This document shows, in pieces, positions 45,781-54,885 of a DNA stretch of 64,000 bases. A program made the position numbers and the translations under genes. Each line of letters begins with the position of its first letter. The stretch's first letter is position 1. Origin of the DNA: Methylobacterium dankookense (GTDB lineage: Bacteria > Pseudomonadota > Alphaproteobacteria > Rhizobiales > Beijerinckiaceae); NCBI RefSeq assembly GCF_902141855.1, contig NZ_CABFVH010000005.1, positions 1 through 64,000 on the forward strand, read 5' to 3'. The notes beneath the pieces are model-generated. The model did no database searches. It was not told the DNA's origin and saw nothing but the letters and a program-made list of their open reading frames with translations.

Positions 45781-45977
45781 CGCCGACGCGGCGGGGACGG
45801 GCTGTGGATGCGGTTGCGGCCCCGTCATCCAACGTCCAAGAGAAAAAACAGAGTCCTAGATTCTCTCTTCTCTTTAGAGAGGGCCGGTGTGGGGACGGCG
45901 CCGTCGCGCCCCATCCGAGGGGAGCAAGGCCGGGCAGGACACCGGACCAGGGTTTTCGGGAAGCGCTTGAGGAGCGG

Positions 45978-47048
45978 ATGGTGCAGGGTCAGGGAACCGA
46001 GCGCAGGCTCATGCGGGTGCTGGCGGGCGAGCCGCTGTCGCCGCCACCCGCCTGGGTGATGCGCCAGGCCGGCCGCTACCTGCCGGAATACCGCGCCACG
46101 CGGGCCGAGGCCGGCTCCTTCCTCGACCTCTGCTACAGCCCGGACTTCGCGGTCGAGGTGACGCTGCAGCCGATCCGCCGCTTCGGCTTCGACGCGGCGA
46201 TCCTGTTCTCGGACATCCTCGTCGTGCCCCACGCGCTCGGCCAGGACGTGCGCTTCGTGGAAGGGGAGGGGCCCCGCCTCGATCCGCTCGCCGGGAGGTC
46301 CGAATTCGAGCGCCTGCGCGCGGCCGAGGACCCGGCGGTGTTCACGCATCTCGCCCCCGTCTTCGAGACGGTGCGGCGCCTGCGCGCCGAATTGCCCGCC
46401 GAGACGACGCTGCTCGGCTTCTGCGGCGCGCCCTGGACGGTGGCGAGCTACATGATCGGCGGGCGCGGCACGCCGGACCTCGCCCCGGCCCGGGCGCTCG
46501 CCGCATCCGACACCGCCCTCGTCGACGAACTCATCGACCGGCTGGTCGCGGTGCAGACCGAGTACCTCGTGCGCCAGTTCCAGGCGGGCGCCGACGCGGT
46601 GCAGATCTTCGAGTCCCATGCCGGCAGCCTGCCCGACGCCACGGGCCCGGAGGCGGACGCCCTGGCGCGCTGGTCGTTCCGGCCGATCGCCCGGATGATC
46701 GCGGGCATCCGCGCCCGGGTGCCGGGCGCGCGGATCATCGTCTTCGCGCGAGGATCGGGCCTGGAGGGCCATGCCCGCGTCGTGGCGGAGACGGGCGCCG
46801 ATGCCGTCGGCGTCGACTGGGCGGTCGATCTCGCGGCCTTACGGGCCCGTCTGCCGGCGAACACCGTCACCCAGGGCAATCTCGATCCCGAATTGCTGAT
46901 CACGGGCGGGCCGGCCCTCGACGCGGCGGTGGCGGCCATCCTCCAGGCCACCGCAGGCCTGCCGCACATCTTCAACCTCGGCCACGGCATCACGCCGCCG
47001 ACGCCCGTCGCCCATGTCGAGCGCATGCTCGCGCGGCTGCGGGCCTGA
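45978..47048 (+). CDS. hemE: Uroporphyrinogen decarboxylase
   Basis: Decarboxylates uroporphyrinogen III to coproporphyrinogen III in haem synthesis (EC 4.1.1.37). The 356-residue protein has the signature PPPAWVMRQAGRYLPEYRA and the second pattern FCGAPWTVASYMIGG. The ATG at 45978, preceded by GAGGAG, is chosen; upstream codons lie in the predicted origin. It is followed by hemJ after 9 bases. Confidence 0.97.
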   Translation: MVQGQGTERRLMRVLAGEPLSPPPAWVMRQAGRYLPEYRATRAEAGSFLDLCYSPDFAVEVTLQPIRRFGFDAAILFSDILVVPHALGQDVRFVEGEGPRLDPLAGRSEFERLRAAEDPAVFTHLAPVFETVRRLRAELPAETTLLGFCGAPWTVASYMIGGRGTPDLAPARALAASDTALVDELIDRLVAVQTEYLVRQFQAGADAVQIFESHAGSLPDATGPEADALARWSFRPIARMIAGIRARVPGARIIVFARGSGLEGHARVVAETGADAVGVDWAVDLAALRARLPANTVTQGNLDPELLITGGPALDAAVAAILQATAGLPHIFNLGHGITPPTPVAHVERMLARLRA

Positions 47049-47057
47049 GCCGAGGCG

Positions 47058-47489
47058 ATGCTCTACGACTGGATCAAGGCGTTCCACGTCATCGCGCTGA
47101 TCGCGTGGATGGCGGCGATGCTCTACCTGCCGCGCCTGTTCGTCTACCATGCCGGCCTGCCGGCGGGCTCGGACGTGCAGTCGGCGACCTTCAAGGTGAT
47201 GGAGCGGCGGCTCCTCAAGGCGATCATGACCCCGGCCATGATCGCAACCTGGATCCTCGGCCTGACGCTCGCCTGGATGAGCGGCTCCTACGCGAGCCCC
47301 TGGCTGCAGGCGAAATTCGTGCTGGTGCTCGCGATGAGCGGCATGCACGGCTTCCTCGCCCGGGCGGTGAAGGACTTCGCCGCCGACCGGAACACGCGCC
47401 AGCCGACCTTCTACCGGGTGGTCAACGAGGTGCCGACGCTCCTGATGATCGTCATCGTCATCCTCGCGGTGGTGAAGCCGGGCTCGTAG
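47058..47489 (+). CDS. hemJ: Protoporphyrinogen oxidase HemJ
   Basis: Membrane haem-dependent oxidase converting protoporphyrinogen IX to protoporphyrin IX. The 143-residue protein has four hydrophobic segments and the conserved WIKAFHVIALIAWMAAMLYLPRLFVYH start with its invariant histidine. It shares the hemE transcript. In many alphaproteobacteria rho follows; here a repeat and convergent bfr follow. Confidence 0.95.
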   Translation: MLYDWIKAFHVIALIAWMAAMLYLPRLFVYHAGLPAGSDVQSATFKVMERRLLKAIMTPAMIATWILGLTLAWMSGSYASPWLQAKFVLVLAMSGMHGFLARAVKDFAADRNTRQPTFYRVVNEVPTLLMIVIVILAVVKPGS

Positions 47490-47492
47490 ATC

Positions 47493-47700
47493 CCGGGATT
47501 CCCAAGGGATTAGGGACGATCCCGATCGCGCTGCAATCGGGATCGTCCCTAAATCATTGTTTTGACGCGCTCTCTTTCGCCGAACCGGTACCCACTTCGG
47601 CGGATAGCGCTCTAGGTCCCTTGGGTGGGGTGCCGGGGCAAGGCCCCGGCGTCTCTACCAGGGCTCCGCGAAAGGGATGATCCCTCTCGACGCCCGAGGA
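47493..47700. repeat. Family B repeat with an inserted family A copy
   Basis: Left arm CCCAAGGGA and right arm TCCCTTGGG of a B hairpin are separated by a family A element (47511-47614). The B remainder (GCCGGGGCAAGGCCCCGGC and CCAGGGCTCC) follows to the bfr stop. The gap lies between convergent hemJ and bfr; no gene is visible in it. Confidence 0.75.
47511..47614. repeat. Family A extragenic palindromic repeat, nested copy
   Basis: Stem GGGACGATCCCGATCGCG/TGCAATCGGGATCGTCCC, then TTGTTTTGACGCGCTCTC, then CGCCGAACCGGTACCCA and AGCGCTCTA. It matches the copy at 16842-16946 over its full length. Confidence 0.75.
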
Positions 47701-48198
47701 TCACTCCTTCTCGGGCGCGATCTGCTCGAGGCCGCCGATATGGCGCTGGGCGTAGAGCGGCAGGCCGATCTGCTTGATCAGCTCGAGCTGCGTCTCGAGG
47801 AAGTCGATATGGCCTTCCTCGTCCTCGGCGAGATCCTCGAACAGGCGCTTGGAGACGCGGTCGTTGATCGAGTCGCAGTACTTCGCCGCCTCGAGGTAGA
47901 GCGCGCGGGCCTCGTTCTCGGCCGCGAGGTCGCACTCGATGATCTCCTGCACGGTCTGACCGATCCGCAGCGGATCAAGCTCCTGCAGGTTCGGGAAGCC
48001 GTCGAGGAACAGGATGCGGTCGATGAACCGGTCGGCGTGGTTCATCTCCTCGATCGATTCCTTGCGCCAGAACTTGGCGAGGTCGACGTAGCCCCAATCG
48101 TTCAGGATCCGGAAGTGGAGCCAGTACTGGTTGACCGCCGTCAGCTCGCTGCGCAGGCCGCGGTTCAGGTACTCGATGACCTTGGTGTCGCCCTTCAT
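47701..48198 (-). CDS. bfr: Bacterioferritin
   Basis: Haem-containing iron storage protein. The 165-residue protein has the haem-axial Met52 in [18 protein letters not shown] and the di-iron ligands Glu18, Glu51, His54, Glu94, Glu127 and His130 ([11 protein letters not shown]). Length is near the family norm of 158-165. It lies 46 bases downstream of bfd on the same strand. Confidence 0.96.
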   Translation of the reverse strand: MKGDTKVIEYLNRGLRSELTAVNQYWLHFRILNDWGYVDLAKFWRKESIEEMNHADRFIDRILFLDGFPNLQELDPLRIGQTVQEIIECDLAAENEARALYLEAAKYCDSINDRVSKRLFEDLAEDEEGHIDFLETQLELIKQIGLPLYAQRHIGGLEQIAPEKE

Positions 48199-48244
48199 GC
48201 CCCGATCTCTCCGTAAGATGGACGGAGGAGTCAGGTGCGATGCG

Positions 48245-48514
48245 TCAGGCGGCCAGCTCCTCGTCCGTAGTTTGGAATTGTTTCAGACTGCAGGCGCTCG
48301 CGCAAGATGCGCTGCAGGCATGGGCGTCCAGCATCGCCGCATCGGCCAGAGCTTTTTGTACGATCGAGCGGATGGTCCGCGCGCAACGCCCGCATTTCGG
48401 GCTGCAGCCGAGGCAGGCATAGACCTGGGCGGGCGTGCGCGGGCAGCCCGGGCCGGGATCGAGGCAGCCGCGCACGGCGCCATCGGACAAGACGTTGCAG
48501 GAACAGACGATCAT
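48245..48514 (-). CDS. bfd: Bacterioferritin-associated ferredoxin (Bfd)
   Basis: A [2Fe-2S] protein that reduces bacterioferritin to release iron. The 89-residue protein has cysteines in IVCSCNVL and [15 protein letters not shown] matching the Fer2_BFD domain. The C-terminal 25 residues are Cys-rich ([13 protein letters not shown]), unusual for Bfd. The ATG at 48514 starts the conserved MIVCSCN. It precedes bfr and its promoter carries iron-box-like repeats. Confidence 0.92.
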   Translation of the reverse strand: MIVCSCNVLSDGAVRGCLDPGPGCPRTPAQVYACLGCSPKCGRCARTIRSIVQKALADAAMLDAHACSASCASACSLKQFQTTDEELAA

Positions 48515-48618
48515 GCGAGCCGCAAAACCCTGCTTCTGTGCCTCGGGCCGCACGAGATCGTCCGGCCGTCCTCGGATCGAGGGCTCCCGCTCTGGAAGAC
48601 GCCCCGGCTTCGCGCTAG

Positions 48619-48650
48619 ATTAGAATTCTTGAAAACTAGAACGTTTTCAA
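48619..48650. promoter_or_regulatory. Overlapping iron-box repeats upstream of bfd-bfr
   Basis: A perfect inverted repeat TTGAAAAC-N6-GTTTTCAA spans 48629-48650. An ICE-like ATTAGAA-TTC-TTGAAAA, 11 of 14 positions, overlaps it at 48619-48635. Both lie 105-136 bases before the bfd start in an A/T-rich stretch. Irr or RirA binding is inferred. Confidence 0.55.
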
Positions 48651-48800
48651 CGCGTTAGCGGCGGACACTTGGCATTCCAGGCCGTCCCCGTCAAGGGCTT
48701 CCGATTTTGCCGGGGGCAATTCGATCGCCCGATGCGAAATTGGTGAACGGGATCCGGCGGATAATGATGACTGCGCCGAAAACGCACAGCACGCGGGACT

Positions 48801-49418
48801 TCAGCGCGCCAGTTCCTTGAGTCCGAGGCGGATGAGCACCTTCGCCTCGGCGCCCTCGCCCGCGGCCTTGAGGGCGGCGGCGACCGCGACCGCGGCCTGG
48901 GTCTGCGGGTAGCCGAGATTGGTCAGTGCCGAGACCGCGTCCGCGACCGGGCCGGGGGCGCCGCGCTCCTCCGCCATGCCGGCGAGGCTCGCGAGCGCCG
49001 GGTCGAGCGGCGCGAAGGCCGGGGTCTTGTCCTTGAGCTCCGCCACGAGCCGGGCGGCGAGGCGCGGGCCGACGCCCGGCGCGCGGGCGACCGAGGTCTT
49101 GTCCCCCGTGGCGATCGCGGCGCCGAGCTGGTCCGGCTCCAGCACCGAGAGCACGCCCAGCGCCACGCGCGCGCCCACGCCCTGGACGGTCTGGAGCAGG
49201 CGAAACCACTCGCGCTCGGCATCCGAGCGGAAGCCGTAGAGGCGGATCATGTCCTCGCGCACATGCGTCTCGATCGAGAGCTGAGCGGCCTCGCCGGTCT
49301 TCGGCAGGCGCTGCAGGGTGCGGGCCGAGCAATGCACCACGTAGCCGACGCCGTTCACGTCGAGGATCACGAAGTCCTCGCCGAAGGAATCCACCACGCC
49401 CTTGAGCTTGCCGATCAT
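48801..49418 (-). CDS. ruvA: Holliday junction DNA helicase subunit RuvA
   Basis: Binds Holliday junctions and loads RuvB for branch migration. The 205-residue protein has the OB-fold start [26 protein letters not shown], helix-hairpin-helix segments ([14 protein letters not shown] and [21 protein letters not shown]) and the small C-terminal RuvB-binding domain. The ATG is at 49418. No ruvB follows in this window. Confidence 0.95.
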   Translation of the reverse strand: MIGKLKGVVDSFGEDFVILDVNGVGYVVHCSARTLQRLPKTGEAAQLSIETHVREDMIRLYGFRSDAEREWFRLLQTVQGVGARVALGVLSVLEPDQLGAAIATGDKTSVARAPGVGPRLAARLVAELKDKTPAFAPLDPALASLAGMAEERGAPGPVADAVSALTNLGYPQTQAAVAVAAALKAAGEGAEAKVLIRLGLKELAR

Positions 49419-49569
49419 CGTACCGCCTTCATCCCCGTCCCGATGACTACAGAACCGCCCCGCCTGGCGCCATGCGCGGCTTGAGCGCGGGCCGGCCTTC
49501 GTGGAAACAGGAGGCCCTCGCCGGCCCTCGCGGCCCGGCACGCCCCCGACCGAGCCCCGCGGATTGCCC

Positions 49570-50184
49570 ATGCGCCGGACCCCGATCCTCCTCGCCCTCG
49601 GCCTGCTCCTCGCCGCCCCCGCCGCGGCCCAGAACGCCGACGGGCCGACCACGGACCCGACCCAGGTGCGCCCCGGCGCCTACGTGCTCGACTCCGCCCA
49701 CGGCAAGATCACCTGGTCGCTGAGCCATCTCGGCTACTCGACCTATTACGGGCAGATCACCGACGTGACGGGCCAGGCCACCCTCGACCCGAAGGCGCCG
49801 GCCAACAGCCGCCTCAGCGTCTCCGTCGGCATCGACAGCGTGAGCGGCCTCAACCCGAAGCTCGACGCGCACCTGAAGACGCCGGACTTCTTCGACACGC
49901 AGAAATTCCCGACCGCGACCTTCACAGCGACCGCCGTCGAGCCGACGAGCCCGACCACCGCGCGCATCCTCGGCGACCTGACGCTCAAGGGCGTGACCAA
50001 GCCGATCGCCCTCGACGCGACCTTCAACCAGGCCGGCATCAGCCCGGTCGACAAGAAATACACGGTGGGCTTCGACGGGCGCGCGGTGATCAAGCGCTCG
50101 GATTTCGGCATCAACGCCTTCCTGCCGATCCTCGGCGACGAGGTGACGCTCAGGCTCGAAGGCGAGTTCAAGGCGGCGCAGTAG
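49570..50184 (+). CDS. YceI-family periplasmic protein
   Basis: A 204-residue precursor with a signal peptide ([18 protein letters not shown]) and a YceI lipocalin-like domain: [53 protein letters not shown]. Family members bind isoprenoid-like lipids. The gene lies on the plus strand between ruvC and ruvA, splitting the usual ruvC-ruvA pair. Confidence 0.93.
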   Translation: MRRTPILLALGLLLAAPAAAQNADGPTTDPTQVRPGAYVLDSAHGKITWSLSHLGYSTYYGQITDVTGQATLDPKAPANSRLSVSVGIDSVSGLNPKLDAHLKTPDFFDTQKFPTATFTATAVEPTSPTTARILGDLTLKGVTKPIALDATFNQAGISPVDKKYTVGFDGRAVIKRSDFGINAFLPILGDEVTLRLEGEFKAAQ

Positions 50185-50196
50185 GAAATCGCCGCC

Positions 50197-50763
50197 TCAG
50201 CCCTGGCGGGCGAGCGCCGCGGCGATGCGCTCGGCGGCGCGGCCCGAGACGCCGGCCGGCAGGTGCGCCTTGCGCAGGGCGTGCGCGTCGCGGTGATTGA
50301 CGTGGGCGATCGCGATCGCCAGCGCATCCGCCGCGTCCGCGAGCTTGAACTCGGCCTTGGGCAGCAGGAAGCGCACCATCGCCTGGATCTGCGTCTTGTC
50401 GGCATGGCCGGTGCCGGCCACCGTCTTCTTCACGAGGTTGGCCGCGTATTCGAAGACCGGCATGCCGTGCAGCGCCGGCACGAGGAGCGCCACCGCCCGG
50501 GCATGGCCGAGCTTGAGCGTCGCCTGCGCGTCCTTGTTGACGAAGGTCTCCTCCACCGCGACCTCGTCGGGCCGGAAGCCCTGGACCACCCGGGTGATGC
50601 CCTCGTGCAGCTCGCGCAGGCGCAGGGCCAGCGGCAGGTCCCCGTCCGAGGTGACGACGCCGCAATCGACATAGGCGAGCTTGGTGCCGGTCACCGTCAC
50701 CGCGCCCCAGCCGGTGCGGCGCAGGCCCGGATCGATGCCGAGGACGCGGACGGGATCGCTCAT
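50197..50763 (-). CDS. ruvC: Holliday junction resolvase RuvC
   Basis: Cuts Holliday junctions after RuvAB migration. The 188-residue protein has catalytic acids D11 in [14 protein letters not shown]71 in VAVEET, D143 and D146, with the usual spacing. The ATG at 50763 gives [13 protein letters not shown]. It is separated from ruvA by the opposing yceI gene. Confidence 0.95.
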   Translation of the reverse strand: MSDPVRVLGIDPGLRRTGWGAVTVTGTKLAYVDCGVVTSDGDLPLALRLRELHEGITRVVQGFRPDEVAVEETFVNKDAQATLKLGHARAVALLVPALHGMPVFEYAANLVKKTVAGTGHADKTQIQAMVRFLLPKAEFKLADAADALAIAIAHVNHRDAHALRKAHLPAGVSGRAAERIAAALARQG

Positions 50764-50964
50764 CTGGGACTGCTCACGCCATGCTCGTGGGGAACCGCTC
50801 GCGGGGTCGCCCTGAGCGCTATGCACATATCGTGAACATCCGGTTTCGCCAACAGCGGCTCCCGATGACCGGTGCCCCCTTCCGATCCCGTGCGCGAGAC
50901 TTGTCGTTTACGCGATATTAATCATGGATCGCGAATGTATCTAATACCACACGGGGGTATTGGA

Positions 50965-52425
50965 ATGTTCCGCAAGGCGACGACGAACGATGATCAATTC
51001 AGGCTCGCAGCACTCGATCGTGCGCTAGCGACCATCGAGTTCGCTCTCGACGGAACGATCCTGAACGCCAACCGGAACTTCCTCGATCTGGTCGGCTACG
51101 ACCTCGCCGAGGTCCGCGGCAAGCATCACCGCATCTTCGTCAAGGCGGGTTATGCTGCGAGCGCCGCTTACACGACCTTCTGGGAGACGCTGCGCCGGGG
51201 CGAGCCGGTCGCGGGCGAGTTCGCGCGCTTCGGCAAGTCGGGCAACCGCGTCTGGCTGGAGGCCACCTACTGTCCCGTCCTGAACGGCGCGGGCGAGCCG
51301 GCCTCGGTGATGAAGTTCGCCGCCGACATCACCGCCAAGAAGAACGAGACCAGCCGCCTGATGACGATGATCGACGGCATGCCCGTCGCCGTCATGACCG
51401 CCGACCCGGCGGACAATTTCCGGATCAACTACCTGAACAAGACCTCGCAGGAGACGCTCGGCTCCATCGAGCGCTACCTGCCGATCAAGGCCTCCGAGCT
51501 GCTCGGCGCCTCGATCGACGTGTTCCACAAGAACCCGCAGCACCAGCGCACCATGCTGGCCGACGGCAGCCGCCTGCCGCACCGGACCAAGATCAGGCTC
51601 GGGCCGGAGACGCTGGAGCTCCAGGTCTCGGCGATCAACGGGCCGGATGGCCGCTATGTCGGCCCGATGCTGACCTGGTCGGTGGTGACGGCCCAGGTGA
51701 ACATGGCCTCCGAGGTCTCGCAGGTGGTCGACGCGGTCTCGACGGCGGTGCGCGAGATGCAGGGTTCGGCCGAGGGGCTGGCGCGCTCGGCCGAGGATGC
51801 CCGCCGGCGCGCCTCCTCGGTGGCCTCGGGCTCGGAGCAGATGGCGGGCTCGATCCAGGAGATCTCGGGCCAGGTCGGGCGCGTCACCGAGCGCACCCAG
51901 CAGATCGCGACCCAGGCCGCCACCACCGACGCCACCGTGCGCGACCTCGCCGAGAACGCGCGCAAGGTCGACGCGGTCGTCGCCATGATCAAGTCGATCG
52001 CCGACCAGACCAACCTGCTGGCGCTCAACGCCACCATCGAGGCGGCGCGCGCGGGCGCCGCGGGCCGCGGCTTCGCCGTGGTGGCGAGCGAGGTGAAGGT
52101 GCTCGCCGCCCAGACCGCCAAGGCCACCGACGAGATCACCCAGCAGGTCGCCGCGATCCAGACGGCGACCGGCGCGGCGGTCGGCGCCATCGGCACGATC
52201 AGCGCGGCGGTGGCCGAATTGTCCTCGCTGACCCTGGCGATGGCGAGCGCCGTCGAGGAGCAGGCGGCCGCCACGCAGGAGATGTCGGGCCATATCGGCG
52301 GGGTCTCGGTCTCGGCGAGCGCCACCGGCCAGCTCGCCGAGGCGGTGAGCGCGGTCGCCGACAAGCTCAGCGCCCACTCGACGAGCCTCAGCGGCAGCGT
52401 CGAGCGCTTCCTGAAGGCCGGCTGA
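50965..52425 (+). CDS. Soluble PAS-domain methyl-accepting chemotaxis protein
   Basis: A 486-residue cytoplasmic receptor without TM segments. Two PAS folds (about 15-125 and 135-255; [22 protein letters not shown] is the first) precede the MCP signalling helix with its hairpin tip [35 protein letters not shown]. The N-terminal PAS probably binds a cofactor such as FAD or haem to sense energy or oxygen. The start at 50965 fits the first PAS. No che genes are nearby. Confidence 0.92.
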   Translation: MFRKATTNDDQFRLAALDRALATIEFALDGTILNANRNFLDLVGYDLAEVRGKHHRIFVKAGYAASAAYTTFWETLRRGEPVAGEFARFGKSGNRVWLEATYCPVLNGAGEPASVMKFAADITAKKNETSRLMTMIDGMPVAVMTADPADNFRINYLNKTSQETLGSIERYLPIKASELLGASIDVFHKNPQHQRTMLADGSRLPHRTKIRLGPETLELQVSAINGPDGRYVGPMLTWSVVTAQVNMASEVSQVVDAVSTAVREMQGSAEGLARSAEDARRRASSVASGSEQMAGSIQEISGQVGRVTERTQQIATQAATTDATVRDLAENARKVDAVVAMIKSIADQTNLLALNATIEAARAGAAGRGFAVVASEVKVLAAQTAKATDEITQQVAAIQTATGAAVGAIGTISAAVAELSSLTLAMASAVEEQAAATQEMSGHIGGVSVSASATGQLAEAVSAVADKLSAHSTSLSGSVERFLKAG

Positions 52426-52455
52426 GGGATGTCCCGGATCCGGTCTCCGCTCGGA

Positions 52456-54105
52456 TCAGGCGGAGGTCGGGTCATCCCCGCGCGCCCGCTCGCGCAGGAC
52501 GAACTTCTGGATCTTGCCGGTCGAGGTCTTGGGCAGCGGGCCGAACAGCACCGTCCTCGGCACCTTGAAGCGGGCGAGGCGCGCCCGGCAGAAATCGAGG
52601 ATCTCCGGCGCCGTCGCGGCGGCGCCGGGTTTCAGCTCCAGGAAGGCGCAGGGGCTCTCGCCCCAGGTCGGGTCGGGCTTGGCCACCACCGCGGCGAGCA
52701 TCACGGCGGGGTGCTGCGTCAGCACCTCCTCCACCTCGAGGCTGGAGATGTTCTCGCCGCCCGAGATGATGATGTCCTTGGCCCGGTCCTTGATCTCGAC
52801 GGCGCCGTCCGCGTGCCAGACGGCGAGGTCGCCCGAGCGGTACCAGCCGTCGCCGAGGGCGGCCTCCGTGGCCGCCGGGTTCTTGAGGTAGCCCTTCATC
52901 ACCGTGTTGCCGCGCAGGCAGATCTCGCCGACGGTCACCCCATCTTGCGGCACCGGCTCCAGGCTCGCCGGATCGGCGACCCGCACCGCCTCGAGGGTGG
53001 CGAGGCCCGCGCCCTGCCGGGCCATGCGGGCGTAGCGCTGCTCCGCCGGCAGCTCCGTCCAGTCGGGCTGGGCGAGGCACATCGTGGCCGGCCCGTAGCT
53101 CTCGGTGGCGCCGTAGAGATGGGTGACGCGGAAGCCCAGCTCCTCCATGCTGCGCAGGACCGTGGAGGGCGGCGCCGCCCCGCCCGTGGCGCAGCGCACG
53201 GTGTGCGCGAAGGGCGTGCGCTCCTCCGGCGGCGCGTTCGCGATCATCGAGAGCACGATCGGCGCGCCGCAGAGATGGGTGACGCCGTGCGCGGCGATCA
53301 GCCGGAAGATCGCCGCCGGCTCGACCTTGCGCAGGCAGACCTGCGTGCCGCCGGCCGCGACGATGGCCCAGGGGTAGGACCAGCCGTTGCAGTGGAACAT
53401 CGGCAGCGTCCAGAGATAGACGCTGTCCGGCGTAAGCCCGAAGGCGAGCGCGTTGCCGAGCGCCTGCAGGTAGGCGCCGCGGTGGCTGTAGACCGCGCCC
53501 TTCGGATCGCCCGTGGTGCCGGAGGTGTAGAGCAGGCAGAGCGACTGCCACTCGTCCGCGGGGCCGGCCGGCACGTGGTCCGGATCGCCCTCGGCGAGGA
53601 GGTCCTCGTAGGCGACGGCGCCGGGCAGGGCGGCCCCGCCCGCCGCGACCACGAGGAGATCGCGGCCGAGCCGGGCGAGGGCTTGGCCCGCGAGCGCCGC
53701 GCAATCGGCATCGACGATCAGCGCCTTCGCCTCGCCGTGGTCCAGCGAGAACGCGATGGTGGCCGGGTCGAGGCGGGTGTTGAGCGGGTTCAGGACGGCG
53801 CCGCGCATCGGCACCGCGAAATGCGCCTCGATCATCTCGGGCGTGTTGCCGGCCAGGATCGCCACCGTGTCGAGGCGTTCGATCCCGCGTGCGGCGAGCG
53901 CCGAGGCGAGGCGGCGGCAGCGGGCGTGGAGCGCCGCGTAGGTCAGGCGCCGCTCGCCGTCGATCACCGCCACGTTCTCCCCGAGCGCGGCGGCCGCGCG
54001 GGCGAGGAAGCTCGCCGGGGTCAGGGCCACGTGGTTCGCTGGCCCGCGCCCGAGGCCGTCCTCGAACGGATGGGCTCGCGCCGGAATCGCGCCGGGACCC
54101 GTCAT
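52456..54105 (-). CDS. AMP-dependent acyl-CoA synthetase
   Basis: Activates a carboxylic acid to acyl-CoA through an acyl-adenylate. The 549-residue protein has the AMP-binding P-loop LLYTSGTTGDPKGAV, LYGATESYGPA, WYRSGDLAVW and the catalytic lysine in KTSTGKIQK. The pattern best fits medium- or long-chain AlkK-type ligases. It is divergent from the phasin gene over a 268-base gap. Confidence 0.93.
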   Translation of the reverse strand: MTGPGAIPARAHPFEDGLGRGPANHVALTPASFLARAAAALGENVAVIDGERRLTYAALHARCRRLASALAARGIERLDTVAILAGNTPEMIEAHFAVPMRGAVLNPLNTRLDPATIAFSLDHGEAKALIVDADCAALAGQALARLGRDLLVVAAGGAALPGAVAYEDLLAEGDPDHVPAGPADEWQSLCLLYTSGTTGDPKGAVYSHRGAYLQALGNALAFGLTPDSVYLWTLPMFHCNGWSYPWAIVAAGGTQVCLRKVEPAAIFRLIAAHGVTHLCGAPIVLSMIANAPPEERTPFAHTVRCATGGAAPPSTVLRSMEELGFRVTHLYGATESYGPATMCLAQPDWTELPAEQRYARMARQGAGLATLEAVRVADPASLEPVPQDGVTVGEICLRGNTVMKGYLKNPAATEAALGDGWYRSGDLAVWHADGAVEIKDRAKDIIISGGENISSLEVEEVLTQHPAVMLAAVVAKPDPTWGESPCAFLELKPGAAATAPEILDFCRARLARFKVPRTVLFGPLPKTSTGKIQKFVLRERARGDDPTSA

Positions 54106-54253
54106 GGCCTGTCCTCCCGGCCGCCTCCGTCGTTGCGCGCGGAAGGACGGCCTCGGTCAGGTGTGTCGCCGCGGCTTTCGGGGTGTCAAGGATGGCCGCC
54201 GTTACAGGCGGGCCCGGACGACATGCCGCCGCAGCGCGATCGGATCGGCCCTA

Positions 54254-54264
54254 TTGCACTGCAA
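54254..54264. promoter_or_regulatory. TTGCACTGCAA palindrome between acyl-CoA ligase and phasin
   Basis: TTGCA-C-TGCAA is a perfect 11-base palindrome 109 bases before the phasin start and in the divergent gap. Known PhaR operators near phasin genes are TGC/GCA palindromes, so this is a candidate PhaR site. Confidence 0.4.
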
Positions 54265-54372
54265 CATGAAATCGGACACATCGGATCGGCTGACCGCACG
54301 GAGCCCGTGCGCGCGCTTGATCGCGCGCGCCGCTGCGGCGAGAAATGTCGGCAAAAAGGGGCTGAGACCAAC

Positions 54373-54885
54373 ATGACGACAGCGGGTCGCCGGCTGGCCG
54401 AGGACGGCATAGCCCGGGCGCGGGAAGCCTACGAGCGTTACGCCGAGGCCGGTGAGATCGCCCTCAACGCCTTCGAGACGACGACCGGCCGCGTGGTCGC
54501 GAACCTGCGCACCCTGGCCGGGACGGGGCAGCCGGACGCGACGCTGGGGGGCGCCCCGGCCAACGACTACGAGGCTGCCGCCGGCCGGAGCTGGGCGGGC
54601 CTGCGCCAGATCACCCAGCGCGTGCTGGTCGCCACCGATGCGAACATGCGGGCCGGCTTCGACCATGCCGAGAGCCTGATCCGGGCCAAGGATCCCCGCG
54701 AGGCGATCGAGCTGCAGGCCGCCTATCTGCGCGCCCAGGCCGCGCGCTTCGCCGAGCAGATGTTCGACCTGCAGAAGACGGCCACGCGGGTGGCCCAGAG
54801 CATGGCCGTCGCCACGGCCCAAGGCACGACCCAAGGCACCGCACAGGGCACCACCGACGGCGCCCGGGGCACGGAGCGGCCGTGA
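54373..54885 (+). CDS. Phasin family protein
   Basis: A 170-residue protein that probably coats polyhydroxybutyrate granules. It is almost wholly helical (AYERYAEAGEIALNAFETTT, LIRAKDPREAIELQAAYLRAQ), with the phasin-typical NAFETTT and DPREAIELQ pieces. The C-terminal 20 residues are a Thr/Gln/Gly repeat (AQGTTQGTAQGTT). The next gene starts at a GTG overlapping its stop by four bases. Confidence 0.9.
   Translation: MTTAGRRLAEDGIARAREAYERYAEAGEIALNAFETTTGRVVANLRTLAGTGQPDATLGGAPANDYEAAAGRSWAGLRQITQRVLVATDANMRAGFDHAESLIRAKDPREAIELQAAYLRAQAARFAEQMFDLQKTATRVAQSMAVATAQGTTQGTAQGTTDGARGTERP

Larger units (their letters stand above)
45496..45977. other. oriC: Predicted chromosome replication origin (oriC)
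   Basis: The 482-base non-coding space between divergent ppsR and hemE corresponds in gene neighbourhood to the Caulobacter and Rickettsia origins (hemE beside the maf-aroE-coaE-dnaQ cluster). It holds DnaA-box-like sites TTATCCACC (45535-45543) and CTATCCACA (45568-45576, minus), a weaker GCATCCACA (45803-45811, minus), a CtrA box, six GANTC sites between 45557 and 45863, and an A/T-rich stretch at about 45839-45882 that could unwind. Origin activity is inferred, not shown. Confidence 0.75.

Noticed and set aside
52429..54885. Long plus-strand frame covering the acyl-CoA ligase and ending in the phasin
   Set aside because: Only the last 170 codons (phasin) look real; the rest is antisense to the ligase.
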